Source: Mucilaginibacter myungsuensis (GTDB taxonomy: Bacteria > Bacteroidota > Bacteroidia > Sphingobacteriales > Sphingobacteriaceae). Taken from it: DNA of 64,000 nt. This document shows positions 54,756 to 64,000 of the stretch, piece after piece. The first letter of the stretch is position 1, and every line of letters starts with the position of its first letter. The position numbers and the translations under genes were made by a program. The notes under the pieces were generated by a model, which made no database searches, was not told where the DNA came from, and saw only the letters and a list, made by a program, of their open reading frames with translations. The DNA is taken from the NCBI RefSeq assembly GCF_015222005.1, contig NZ_JADFFL010000007.1, forward strand, positions 62,001 to 126,000, given 5' to 3'.

Positions 54756-54784
54756 ATGGGACACTCCCCGTTTTATGTTATTTA

Positions 54785-57067
<2,283 letters not shown>

Positions 57068-57113
57068 TTATTAGTTGTCTGTTCAATGCCGCGCCTTAGG
57101 CTGCGCAACAATG

Positions 57114-57145
57114 TAAAGTTAGAAGATAATTCAATTACGATCAAA
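57114..57145 (-). promoter_or_regulatory. Candidate katG promoter
   Basis: TTTG (57145-57142), 20-base spacer, TAACTTTA (57121-57114) on the minus strand, about 55 bases before the ATG at 57058. No OxyR-like site is evident by eye. Confidence 0.5.
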
Positions 57146-57204
57146 TCAATTAACTCTATAATGGATAGGTAAAAGTTATATGATGTTTGGAGGAAATAGA
57201 AAAA

Positions 57205-57239
57205 GGTGAAAGGTGAAAGGTGAAAGGTGAAAGGTGAAA
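57205..57239. repeat. Five tandem copies of a 7-bp repeat (GGTGAAA)
   Basis: Five exact, uninterrupted copies of GGTGAAA. They directly precede a 15-bp perfect hairpin (57240-57271). A simple tandem array of this sort is prone to slippage. Confidence 0.85.
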
Positions 57240-57271
57240 GACCTTCATCAAGCGTTCGCTTGATGAAGGTC
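57240..57271. repeat. 15-bp perfect palindrome with 2-base loop
   Basis: The arms GACCTTCATCAAGCG and CGCTTGATGAAGGTC around TT. On the plus strand it is followed by TTATATAG, not a T-run, so it does not look like an ordinary terminator. It lies in the gap between the SGNH gene and katG. Confidence 0.8.
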
Positions 57272-57290
57272 TTATATAGTTCGTTTATCG

Positions 57291-57425
57291 TAAGTGTGGA
57301 CGCTTACAATTTTTCGCTTCAAGCGTGGACGCTTGAACTGGCGGGGCCGGCTGAATATTTAAAGTCTCGCTTCCCCGCTTGAGCGGGGAGACTTGGGTTT
57401 TCCTTCTCAAATGTGTGGACACTTA
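57291..57425. repeat. Three copies of a GTGGAC palindromic motif plus a GC-rich hairpin
   Basis: AAGTGTGGACGCTT (in 57292-57305), AAGCGTGGACGCTT (57321-57334) and ATGTGTGGACACTT (57411-57424) are copies of a 14-bp near-palindrome around GG. Between copies two and three sits a CCCCGC-TTGA-GCGGGG hairpin with AAGTCT/AGACTT outer arms (about 57362-57394), which could end the SGNH transcript on the minus strand. Confidence 0.65.
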
Positions 57426-57440
57426 GATAGGCAGATCTCA

Positions 57441-58124
57441 TCATTGTTTCGACTTTAACGCCTTCGCGATAGCGGCTTGTGCCAAAGGTTCCATGATCTT
57501 GTAACCAGCCAAATTTGGGTGTACGCCGTCATCGGCGATGGCTTTTGGCAGGCCCTGGTTTTCGTCGACCATTGTGGTGAAATAATCAAGATAGATGAAT
57601 TTATTTTTTTCGGCGTAGGCTTTGATCATATCGTTCAGCGCTTTCACCTTAGGTTTGGGGTCGATGCTTTGCTTCCATGGGAAAGCGGCGGCTGGCAACA
57701 CTGATGCCATAACTACCTTGATCTTATTGGCGCGGGCCAATTCGGCCATGGAGGCCAGGTTGCCCATTACGTCTTCCAATTTAGATGGACCATTATTTTC
57801 GGCGATATCGTTGATGCCGGCCAATATCACAACCACTTTGGGTTTCAGGTTGATCACATCCGGGCGGAAACGGATCAGCATTTGTCCGGTAGTTTGTCCG
57901 CTGATGCCGCGGTCGATATAGTTGTTGTTCTTAAAAAAGTCGCCGTCGTTATTGATCCAAAAATCGGTGATCGAGTCACCCATGTAAACTACGCGGGTCT
58001 CATCTTTTACCGGTTCGGATAAAGCGGCATTTTGTTTTTCGTAACGGCCAATGCCGGGCCAGTCTTGTGCTGTGGCGAATTTGCCAAGGAGTAATGAAAA
58101 GATCACAGCGATATAGTATTTCAT
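57441..58124 (-). CDS. SGNH/GDSL-type hydrolase, exported
   Basis: A 227-residue esterase-fold protein with a signal peptide (MKYYIAVIFSLLLGKFATAQ). Block I GDSITDFW holds the nucleophile Ser51; block II Gly is in DRGISGQTT; block III Asn is in LAGINDIAEN; block V has DGVHPNLAGY with the catalytic Asp-His. Such enzymes hydrolyse lipids, acetylated sugars or polysaccharide esters; no substrate is evident. It starts 11 bases after the stop of the upstream 2H gene, so it is last in a three-gene operon. Confidence 0.93.
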   Translation of the reverse strand: MKYYIAVIFSLLLGKFATAQDWPGIGRYEKQNAALSEPVKDETRVVYMGDSITDFWINNDGDFFKNNNYIDRGISGQTTGQMLIRFRPDVINLKPKVVVILAGINDIAENNGPSKLEDVMGNLASMAELARANKIKVVMASVLPAAAFPWKQSIDPKPKVKALNDMIKAYAEKNKFIYLDYFTTMVDENQGLPKAIADDGVHPNLAGYKIMEPLAQAAIAKALKSKQ

Positions 58125-58135
58125 GATGGTGCAAT

Positions 58136-58747
58136 TTAAGAAAATATTGTGGGAGATGCAGAGGGCAACAAACCCGGCATGGCGCTAAAAAGATCTGCTG
58201 CAGGCCTAAGTTCCTTATCCGGATTGCAGAAATAGATCTTTTTTAATGGTTTGAATTGCGATGTTTCTACATCTCTTTCTAATATTAACAAATGATTTAT
58301 TACAAACTCTCTTTGATATTCTCGCCCTTTCAGCATCGACCAAGCATTTATAAAATCATCAGATAATAATCCTTTGGCTAAAGTGATATGTGGCATGATA
58401 CGAGATCTGACTGATAAGTATTCATTTAAAAGTTCAAACCATCTCTTAATATAATCGTCAAGATCAAATTTAACGAAGATCATACCATTGTTAGGGAACG
58501 CTTCAAAACCATTTGTTCTTAACTGTATTGGAGGTAATTGTCTTAAGACACGTTCCATGTCTTTCAGATAGTTGGGAAACTGTCGACCACTACGAGGCTC
58601 CTCTGGCCTTATCGTTATATGCGCCTTTGATTTACGCGAATCAAAATCACCGATCAAAGTGGCGATTTCCGCCTTGAGGCCTTTTATATCCTTCATGACC
58701 TCCTCGCTTGGCGAGAGTACCATCAATACTAATATTTCCCGTTCCAT
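58136..58747 (-). CDS. 2H phosphoesterase (2'-5' RNA ligase-like), second copy
   Basis: A 203-residue soluble protein of the 2H phosphoesterase superfamily with two HxT/S motifs: KAHITIR (about 41-47) and MPHITLA (about 118-124). Members cleave or form 2',3'-cyclic or 2'-5' phosphodiesters (ThpR/LigT, CPDases). It starts 24 bases after the stop of a second, similar gene and precedes the SGNH gene by 11 bases. The C-terminus has a YFCNPDKELRP segment. The exact substrate is unknown; tRNA or nucleotide cyclic phosphates are the family's precedents. Confidence 0.85.
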   Translation of the reverse strand: MEREILVLMVLSPSEEVMKDIKGLKAEIATLIGDFDSRKSKAHITIRPEEPRSGRQFPNYLKDMERVLRQLPPIQLRTNGFEAFPNNGMIFVKFDLDDYIKRWFELLNEYLSVRSRIMPHITLAKGLLSDDFINAWSMLKGREYQREFVINHLLILERDVETSQFKPLKKIYFCNPDKELRPAADLFSAMPGLLPSASPTIFS

Positions 58748-58771
58748 ACTTATCGCTAATTAATTTGGTTA

Positions 58772-59332
58772 TCAATACTGCATCAATTTCTCCCCGAACT
58801 TAAAATCCTTATATCTCTTCCAACGCGACTGCTGCACGTAGGTCTCCCGCTCCAGCACGGTCAGTTTATCGGCAATAAAACCCGAACTGAACTTGCTTTG
58901 GGCGAACTTGGGCCACAGCAACTGAAATTTTTCGGGCGAGATATTTTTAACGATGGTGATGTGCGGGATGGTGATCTTCTGTACCATCCCCAAGCTATTC
59001 TGCACGGCTTTGAACCAGCGTTGGGTCTGCTCGTTCATCACGATACAAGCATAAATGGTGTAGCCCGTATCGCCATGGGTGAAGTATTTGAAGTTATAAA
59101 CCTGCAACTGCATGGGCGTGATCATGGCAAGCTTCTCCCCTATCTGACTAATGCCGTGACGCTCGATATTGGGCTTGCAACGATGCCGATGGTTGAGCGA
59201 TATATGTGCCGCCGAATCCAACCCGGGGAAGTTGCCGATCACCCTCGCCGACGCTCTTTTATAACGGCCAATATCATACATCAGGTTTTTGGGCAATTCC
59301 AGCAGCATTAGGTAGTCGGTGTAAGTTTCCAT
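58772..59332 (-). CDS. 2H phosphoesterase (2'-5' RNA ligase-like), first copy
   Basis: A 186-residue 2H superfamily protein with AAHISLNH (about 41-48, HxS variant) and IPHITIVK (about 119-126). The spacing matches that of the neighbour at 58136-58747, so they are diverged tandem paralogs with the same domain but differing C-termini. It is the first gene of the 2H-2H-SGNH operon. A TAAATTTG box (59392-59385) lies 53 bases upstream. The gene is divergent from dinB and the two promoters almost touch. Confidence 0.82.
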   Translation of the reverse strand: METYTDYLMLLELPKNLMYDIGRYKRASARVIGNFPGLDSAAHISLNHRHRCKPNIERHGISQIGEKLAMITPMQLQVYNFKYFTHGDTGYTIYACIVMNEQTQRWFKAVQNSLGMVQKITIPHITIVKNISPEKFQLLWPKFAQSKFSSGFIADKLTVLERETYVQQSRWKRYKDFKFGEKLMQY

Positions 59333-59384
59333 GTTGATCGCGTTTATCTCGGCGATAAAATTGCTAAATAAATTAGTATTTATC

Positions 59385-59404
59385 CAAATTTATTTTCACA
59401 TTTG
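59385..59404. promoter_or_regulatory. Back-to-back divergent -7 boxes (2H operon and dinB)
   Basis: TAAATTTG on the minus strand (59392-59385, exact consensus) and CACATTTG on the plus strand (59397-59404, one mismatch) are separated by 4 bases. Two polymerases could not occupy both sites at once, so the two transcripts would compete. Clear -33 elements are not visible. Confidence 0.45.
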
Positions 59405-59408
59405 TGGT

Positions 59409-60593
59409 GTGGGAACCAAGCGGAACATCGTACATATCGACCTGGATACTTTTTTTGTATCGGTAGAACGCAAGTTCGATCCGTCGCTGATCGGCAAGCC
59501 GGTGTTGATCGGCGGATCGGCCGACCGTGGCGTGGTAGCGGCTTGTAGCTACGAGGCGCGCAAGTTCGGTATCCACTCGGCCATGCCTATGAAAACAGCT
59601 ATGCGGCTTTGCCCCCATGCTACCGTTGTGCGGGGCACACATGGCAGGTATGGCGAGGCATCGCGCGAGGTAACACAGATCATTCATGATACGGTACCGC
59701 TGTACCAAAAAACATCGGTAGATGAGTTTTATATCGACCTGACGGGTATGGACCGCTTTCACGACTGCTATAAGTTCGCGGGGGAACTAAGGCAAAAGAT
59801 CATTAGGCAAACGGGTTTGCCCATATCTTTCGGGATGTCGTCGGGAAAAACGGTTTCTAAGATCGCTACGGGGTTGGCTAAGCCTAACGGGCAATTGTTA
59901 GTGCCCCATGGTACCGAGAAAGCTTTCCTGGCGCCCTTGCCTATTAAAAAGATACCCATGCTGGGCGAAAAAACCTGTCAAAAACTGTACAGCTACGGAA
60001 TCGAAAAAATAGCCGACCTGCAACGCGTCGACCTGAAATTTTTGAATGCCATATTCGGTAAAGCCGGACTTTACATTTACGAAAAAGCACACGGGATAGA
60101 CCATGCCGAGATCGTGCCGCATTCGGACCGTAAGTCGATTTCTCAAGACCATACTTTTGAAAGCAATGTCACCGAGATACGCACCCTGGAGACCATGCTC
60201 ACTTCCATGACCGAAGAACTGGCCGGCAAACTGCGCCGCGAAAATAAAGTCGCCGGCTGTCTGAGCATCAAAATACGCTTTGGCAATTTTGAGACCCATA
60301 CCGTGCAGGAAAAGATAGCGCTGACAGCCGCCGAACATATCCTCCTGCCCGGCGTAAAAAACCTGTTAAAGAAAGCCTGGAACGGTCACCGGCCGATAAG
60401 GCTGATCGGTGTTAAGTTGAGTAACCTTTGTACAGGCAGTTACCAAATCAACCTGTTCGAGGATAATGAAGAGAAGATCAAACTCTACCAAGCCATGGAT
60501 CAGATCAATTTCAAGTTTGGCGATAAGACCGTTTGCCGCGCCGGCGGGATGGAGATAGGGACACGGAACTTTAATCCTTTTATGAAGGGGTGA
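59409..60593 (+). CDS. dinB: DNA polymerase IV (Y-family translesion polymerase)
   Basis: A Y-family, error-prone translesion polymerase. The start is probably the GTG at 59409 (VGTKRNIVHIDLDTF), which matches family N-termini; the in-frame ATG at 59331 would add an odd leader and overlap the start of the divergent gene. Motifs: HIDLDTFFVSVER, YEARKFGIHSAMPM, SVDEFYIDLTGMD and GMSSGKTVSKIATGLAKPNG-like segments, then helix-hairpin-helix and little-finger domains. QINLF (about 345-350), a beta-clamp-binding motif, lies about 45 residues before the C-terminus. About 394 residues. Confidence 0.93.
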   Translation: MGTKRNIVHIDLDTFFVSVERKFDPSLIGKPVLIGGSADRGVVAACSYEARKFGIHSAMPMKTAMRLCPHATVVRGTHGRYGEASREVTQIIHDTVPLYQKTSVDEFYIDLTGMDRFHDCYKFAGELRQKIIRQTGLPISFGMSSGKTVSKIATGLAKPNGQLLVPHGTEKAFLAPLPIKKIPMLGEKTCQKLYSYGIEKIADLQRVDLKFLNAIFGKAGLYIYEKAHGIDHAEIVPHSDRKSISQDHTFESNVTEIRTLETMLTSMTEELAGKLRRENKVAGCLSIKIRFGNFETHTVQEKIALTAAEHILLPGVKNLLKKAWNGHRPIRLIGVKLSNLCTGSYQINLFEDNEEKIKLYQAMDQINFKFGDKTVCRAGGMEIGTRNFNPFMKG

Positions 60594-60722
60594 GGTTTAT
60601 CAGTGGGTTACGGATTAAAGACTTGTTAGAAACCTTCTCGAATGCAGATAGTTACTCTATTTCAGAGTAATATTATTTTGAAGAATACATAACCTCGAAC
60701 ATCTAATTTAACTGGCTTTATA

Positions 60723-60839
60723 TCAACTAATTAGATACATAACCTTATCTACAACATCATTTTGAACATATGCTTTCAAGCTCAATAAGGCAGGCATTAT
60801 AGCTTTATGCTCTAAGAGCAGATCCGATGGTAAAAACAT
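60723..60839 (-). CDS. Possible small ORF or gene remnant (38 aa)
   Basis: A minus-strand frame with ATG at 60839 reads MFLPSDLLLEHKAIMPALL then SLKAYVQNDVVDKVMYLIS. The frame stays open for about 12 codons upstream of the ATG, and its composition looks protein-like. It may be a small protein or the tail of a decayed gene; chance is equally possible. Confidence 0.2.
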   Translation of the reverse strand: MFLPSDLLLEHKAIMPALLSLKAYVQNDVVDKVMYLIS

Positions 60840-60879
60840 TTCGTAACTAAATGCGATTGTACCACCAAAATTACCCTAC

Positions 60880-61218
60880 GTGATAGCTACTCTATTCAAC
60901 CGTCCCCAATACCTCCGCATCGCATTTGTGATGTTGCTGGTGTTTTTTACGGGCAGTAAAATAGTGTCGCCAGTTTACAAAGTGGTAAAGGCAGTTTATA
61001 AAGAGGTTGCTGAATCGTCATCTGAAGAGGATAGCACAGAACGCCTGGCTGAAAAAGATATCACTTCTGCTCAAGCATTTTTCCAAAATCACAGTCGTGA
61101 TCGCGTGCTGAATAGCGGTCTGTATTGTACAGCCATTTACCACGGCACGGCTTATAAAGCCAATTATCCGGCTGAACATTATCGGGAGATAACTTCTCCG
61201 CCTCCGGATCTTCCTTAA
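60880..61218 (+). CDS. Small membrane-anchored protein of unknown function (112 aa)
   Basis: A 112-residue protein, apparently starting at a GTG (60880), with one hydrophobic helix (about 10-28; LRIAFVMLLVFFTGSK) and a polar C-terminal part rich in Glu/Ser (EVAESSSEEDSTERLAEKD) then YHGTAYKANYPAEHYRE. It could be an N-terminally anchored or secreted protein. No family is recognised. It is followed 73 bases later by the DUF4394 lipoprotein gene. Confidence 0.5.
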   Translation: MIATLFNRPQYLRIAFVMLLVFFTGSKIVSPVYKVVKAVYKEVAESSSEEDSTERLAEKDITSAQAFFQNHSRDRVLNSGLYCTAIYHGTAYKANYPAEHYREITSPPPDLP

Positions 61219-61291
61219 TTATCGCTTATCACCACCCTGCCATATCTGCAGGGCAATTTTACGAATACAATTTTTTAACCCATCATTCATT

Positions 61292-62842
61292 ATGAAAACG
61301 CTGAACTCTTACCTGAGTAAGTTAGGCATGCTGTGCGCTGCCACAATTATTTTATCAACATCGTGCAAAAAGAATAGCACAGAAACCCCTGTTATTCCTG
61401 ATCCTGTTATCCCGGTTGTACCGATCGGTCCGGATGTAACTTTCCATGCTTTGGCATCTAATAACACATTGCTTACTTTCAACGGCAAAAATGTATCTAC
61501 CGCTACCCAAACTACAGCTATAACCGGTTTAGCTACCGGCGAAACTATGTTGAGTATCGATTTCCGCCCGGCTACAGGCCAGCTTTACGGTATCAGTAAT
61601 CAAAGCAAATTATATACGATCAACAGAACTACCGGCGCAACATTAGCTGTTGGCGCAGTATTGAGCACTGCTGTAAGCGGCACTGTTGCTTCTTTAGATT
61701 TTAACCCAACTGTAGATCGTATCCGTTTGATAACGTCAACCGGTCAAAACCTTCGTCTACACCCTGAGACCGGCGCAGTAGCCGCTGTTGACGGTGCTAT
61801 CAACGGTGTAACCGGCGCAAGCATCCAGGGTGCTGCTTACACAGGCAATAAGTCTGGCTCAACTGCTACCACGCTGTTTGTGATCGACGTTGCTACCGAT
61901 AAGCTTTACAAACAAGACCCGCCAAATAATGGTACGCTGGTAGAGATCGGTGCTTTAGGCGTTGATGTAGAGTCGGCAGGTGATTTTGATATCAGCTCTG
62001 ATGGTACTGTATCGATAGCTGCATTAAAAGTTGGCGGCGTGACTGGTTTGTATAACATTAACACAACCACCGGTGCTGCAACCAAAGTGCAAAACAACTT
62101 TAGCGCAACCATCTTGGGTATCGCTATCCCGACCGAGCCTGTGGCTTACGCTGTAAACAGCAACAACGAATTGGTATATTTCAATCCAATGAACCCTGCT
62201 CCGGTAACTAAAGCTATCGGTGGCCTTCAAGCAGGCGAAACCGTTTTAGGTATCGATTTCCGCCCGGCTAATGGTGGTTTATACGCATTGGGAAGCACCA
62301 GCCGTATTTATAACATCAATTTAGGTACTGGTGCGGCTACCGCTGTTGGTACAAGTGCTTTTACAACGTTACTGGTAGGTACCGATTTTGGTTTCGACTT
62401 TAACCCTACTGTTGACCGTATCCGCATTATCAGCAATACAGGACAGAACTTAAGGGCAAATCCTAACGATGGTACTATTGCCGCCGTGGATGGCGCAATT
62501 TCGCTCGCAGCGGGTACCGCTGCCATAACAGGCGCGGCCTACACTAACAACTTTGCAGGTGCAACTACCACAACTTTGTTCGATATCGACGCGATCACCG
62601 GTCGTTTGTTTAGACAAGACCCGCCAAATAACGGAACCCTGGTTGACATAGGCGCATTAGGCGTTGTGGCTACATCTACTAACGGTTTTGATATTGGTGG
62701 CACCAGCGGTGTAGGTTACGCTTTGCTTACCGTAGGTGGCGTTACTAAAGTTTACACCATAAACCTTACCAGCGGTGCTGCTACAGCAGGCGCTACCGTT
62801 ACAGGTAACTTCCGTGGTATGGCAGTTGGTTTAGGCTTCTAA
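61292..62842 (+). CDS. DUF4394 lipoprotein with two tandem domains
   Basis: A 516-residue lipoprotein (ILSTSC, Cys about 25) made of two DUF4394 domains of about 235 residues. The halves share LDFNPTVDRIRLI / FDFNPTVDRIRII, TGQNLRLHPETG / TGQNLRANPNDG, and QDPPNNGTLVEIGALGV / QDPPNNGTLVDIGALGV. DUF4394 is a beta-propeller-like, cell-surface domain of unknown function. The Ala/Gly/Thr-rich composition suggests a surface or extracellular location. It is followed by a strong terminator. Confidence 0.88.
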   Translation: MKTLNSYLSKLGMLCAATIILSTSCKKNSTETPVIPDPVIPVVPIGPDVTFHALASNNTLLTFNGKNVSTATQTTAITGLATGETMLSIDFRPATGQLYGISNQSKLYTINRTTGATLAVGAVLSTAVSGTVASLDFNPTVDRIRLITSTGQNLRLHPETGAVAAVDGAINGVTGASIQGAAYTGNKSGSTATTLFVIDVATDKLYKQDPPNNGTLVEIGALGVDVESAGDFDISSDGTVSIAALKVGGVTGLYNINTTTGAATKVQNNFSATILGIAIPTEPVAYAVNSNNELVYFNPMNPAPVTKAIGGLQAGETVLGIDFRPANGGLYALGSTSRIYNINLGTGAATAVGTSAFTTLLVGTDFGFDFNPTVDRIRIISNTGQNLRANPNDGTIAAVDGAISLAAGTAAITGAAYTNNFAGATTTTLFDIDAITGRLFRQDPPNNGTLVDIGALGVVATSTNGFDIGGTSGVGYALLTVGGVTKVYTINLTSGAATAGATVTGNFRGMAVGLGF

Positions 62843-62874
62843 AAAGATAAGATCATCCCAAAGATCAGTTAACA

Positions 62875-62910
62875 AAACAGCCCCTCAAATTTTTTGAGGG
62901 GCTGTTTTTA
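62875..62910. terminator. Bidirectional terminator between convergent genes
   Basis: AAACAGCCCCTCAAA / TTTGAGGGGCTGTTT, perfect stem with T-runs on both sides. Its plus-strand tail touches the stop codon of the GNAT gene (62908). Confidence 0.9.
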
Positions 62911-63429
62911 TATTACCAGTTTCATCAGTTTATCAACCTGCTTGTCTTTACCCAGCATAAAATCGTGCTCGCCGAAGATCTTAAAGCCATGCCGCTGGTA
63001 AAATTTTATCGCTTTTTGATTGTGTTCCCACACACCAAGCCAAACGTATTTCAGCTTTTTGTCCTTTGCCGTTTGGATAGCAAACTCCATTAACTGCTGA
63101 CCGATCTGCTTGCCTTGATGAAAGGAACTGACGTAGATACGCTCTAACTCTACCGAGGTATCATCGTTAACGTCCGTCTGCGCCGGGCCATAATTAAGTT
63201 TGATGTAGCCTACAATTTCGCAGTTGATGCAGGCAAAGTAGAATTCGGATGCGGGATCGTTCAGTTCTTCGGCCAAACGCCCTTCGGCAAATGCCTTAGT
63301 GGCATATGCTTCAACATCTTCGGGGTTATTAAGATGGTAAAAGGCATCGAAAAAAGTTTTTTTACTAAAGATAAGCAACGGTTCAAGGTCGGCTTGCCCA
63401 ACCTTGGAAAGAGTGATATTTGCCCTCAT
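62908..63429 (-). CDS. GNAT-family N-acetyltransferase
   Basis: A 173-residue acetyltransferase of the GNAT fold. Motif A, which binds acetyl-CoA, is QGKQIGQQLMEFAI (about 110-123), preceded by VELERIYVSSFHQGK; motif B is NQKAIKFYQRHGFKIFGEH (about 143-161), as in the RimI/PaiA-like subgroup. The substrate, an amine or amino group, is not predictable. It begins 5 bases after the stop of the membrane-protein gene upstream, so the two are likely co-transcribed. Confidence 0.92.
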   Translation of the reverse strand: MRANITLSKVGQADLEPLLIFSKKTFFDAFYHLNNPEDVEAYATKAFAEGRLAEELNDPASEFYFACINCEIVGYIKLNYGPAQTDVNDDTSVELERIYVSSFHQGKQIGQQLMEFAIQTAKDKKLKYVWLGVWEHNQKAIKFYQRHGFKIFGEHDFMLGKDKQVDKLMKLVI

Positions 63430-63434
63430 ATATA

Positions 63435-64000
63435 TTATTCGAATTGCGACTTTAAGCGTTCCAATCGGTCGATCATTACGTTCAGTTTTTCCTGCTCGTG
63501 TTTAAATATACGACGTTTCAGATAAAAAGTACAAAACAATAGCCAGCCCGCCATAGTGGCATAAACCACCAGCTTACCGTAAATAGAATAGGTAGATAAC
63601 ACCTCGTACAAAAACAACGACAAGCCCAGGCTGATCATCAGCACATAAATATAGTAGAACCAGCCGGCCGTTTTAGATTGCTGTTGTTGGTACTCGTGCA
63701 AAGTATCCAGGTAATCGGTCGGACTCATGGTCGCATCGTGCTTGCTCAGCATGCGGTAATGGCGGTTGATGGTAGCGAAGTAGAACAACATGGTAGCCAT
63801 CATAATAGAGATACCAATGTATGTAGGCACCGTAAATACAAAGAACAGCAACACCACCGCCGTAAAAATAATGAGCGATACTATGGTAATAATATTCCAG
63901 CGCAGCTTATTGGCCAGGCCGCTAACGTCTCTTTTAACTTGTTTCAGCACCTCGTCCACTGAAAGCTTGTTGTGCACAGGCTGTTCCTGCCACAGCGTCA
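63435..64000 (-). CDS. Four-helix membrane protein, 5' end at the window edge
   Basis: At least 188 residues. The in-frame GTG at 63977 is a poor start; the reading frame continues to the edge with TLWQEQPVHNKLSVDEVL, and the last two bases (reading TG on the minus strand) could belong to an ATG whose first base is outside the window. Four hydrophobic helices in two pairs (about 35-52, 57-76, 115-133 and 140-157) flank a central loop with YLDTLHEYQQQQ, and a Lys/Glu-rich C-terminal helix follows. No family is recognised. It lies 5 bases upstream of the GNAT gene. Confidence 0.7.
   Translation of the reverse strand, partial: TLWQEQPVHNKLSVDEVLKQVKRDVSGLANKLRWNIITIVSLIIFTAVVLLFFVFTVPTYIGISIMMATMLFYFATINRHYRMLSKHDATMSPTDYLDTLHEYQQQQSKTAGWFYYIYVLMISLGLSLFLYEVLSTYSIYGKLVVYATMAGWLLFCTFYLKRRIFKHEQEKLNVMIDRLERLKSQFE

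Larger units (their letters stand above)
54340..54784. other. Intergenic region between cytochrome c and katG
   Basis: No gene is seen. It holds the katG terminator (54625-54656), an inverted repeat (54677-54755) and, on the minus strand near 54348-54355, TATACTTG as the likely -7 box of the cytochrome gene. Confidence 0.6.

Noticed and set aside
36451..54784. A SusC/SusD-type polysaccharide utilisation locus
   Set aside because: No TonB-dependent receptor, SusD-like or HTCS/ECF regulator gene is found in the stretch, so it is described as a carbohydrate region only.
57205..57239. Repeats considered as a CRISPR array
   Set aside because: The units are 7 bp without spacers, so this is a simple tandem repeat. 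No cas-like gene is present.

Overview
The window looks like chromosome of a Bacteroidota member, most likely family Sphingobacteriaceae (Mucilaginibacter/Pedobacter-like). The evidence is the gene families (DUF4249, GH92, GH172, DUF1080, DUF4394, lipoproteins with Bacteroidota lipoboxes, FadL-like porin), many promoters of the Bacteroidota type (TTTG, about 19 bp, TAnnTTTG) and weak Shine-Dalgarno sites. The genus is inferred from general family resemblance only.

Layout. 0-16 kb is mostly housekeeping: the start of a trans-sulfuration PLP enzyme, a frameshifted DUF4249 lipoprotein, prolyl-tRNA synthetase, a Gly/Tyr-rich lipoprotein with a FadL-like outer-membrane protein, a MOSC protein, a tight cell-envelope run (PASTA, rhodanese, MltG, thioesterase, YihY), tRNA-Ser(TGA), a TPR protein with an Hsp70-like ATPase, and an ArsR / old yellow enzyme / luciferase-like operon with a clear palindromic operator. 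16-22.5 kb is an RND tripartite efflux operon with a small secreted protein upstream. 22.8-35.6 kb is a patchwork: a polytopic membrane protein, tRNA-Ser(CGA), a TerD protein, a PerM-type permease, a metallophosphoesterase, a D-2-hydroxyacid dehydrogenase, tRNA-Gly, an ABC-type ATPase, a TlpA-like thioredoxin, YtxH and a cold-shock protein.

35.6-54.4 kb is a carbohydrate region without a SusC/SusD pair. It holds GH92, GH35, GH172 and GH2 enzymes, a Tat-exported Gfo/Idh/MocA oxidoreductase operonic with a DUF1080 (3-keto-glycoside hydrolase family) protein, a Tat-exported sugar isomerase/epimerase-like protein, two PQQ-type soluble sugar dehydrogenases (one fused to PKD, cytochrome c and a carbohydrate-binding-like module) and a stand-alone cytochrome c closely resembling the fused one. 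Together they suggest periplasmic trimming of mannose- and galactose-containing glycans plus oxidative, cytochrome-linked sugar processing.

54.4-64 kb has katG, a repeat-rich intergenic stretch, an operon of two tandem 2H phosphoesterases and an SGNH hydrolase divergent from DNA polymerase IV, a duplicated DUF4394 lipoprotein, a GNAT acetyltransferase and a membrane protein running off the right edge. No CRISPR array, insertion sequence, prophage or recognisable defence island was seen. The least ordinary parts are the 2H-2H/dinB divergon, the self-wired dehydrogenase-cytochrome fusion, and the small palindromic repeats around 45.6, 53.8, 54.7 and 57.2-57.4 kb.
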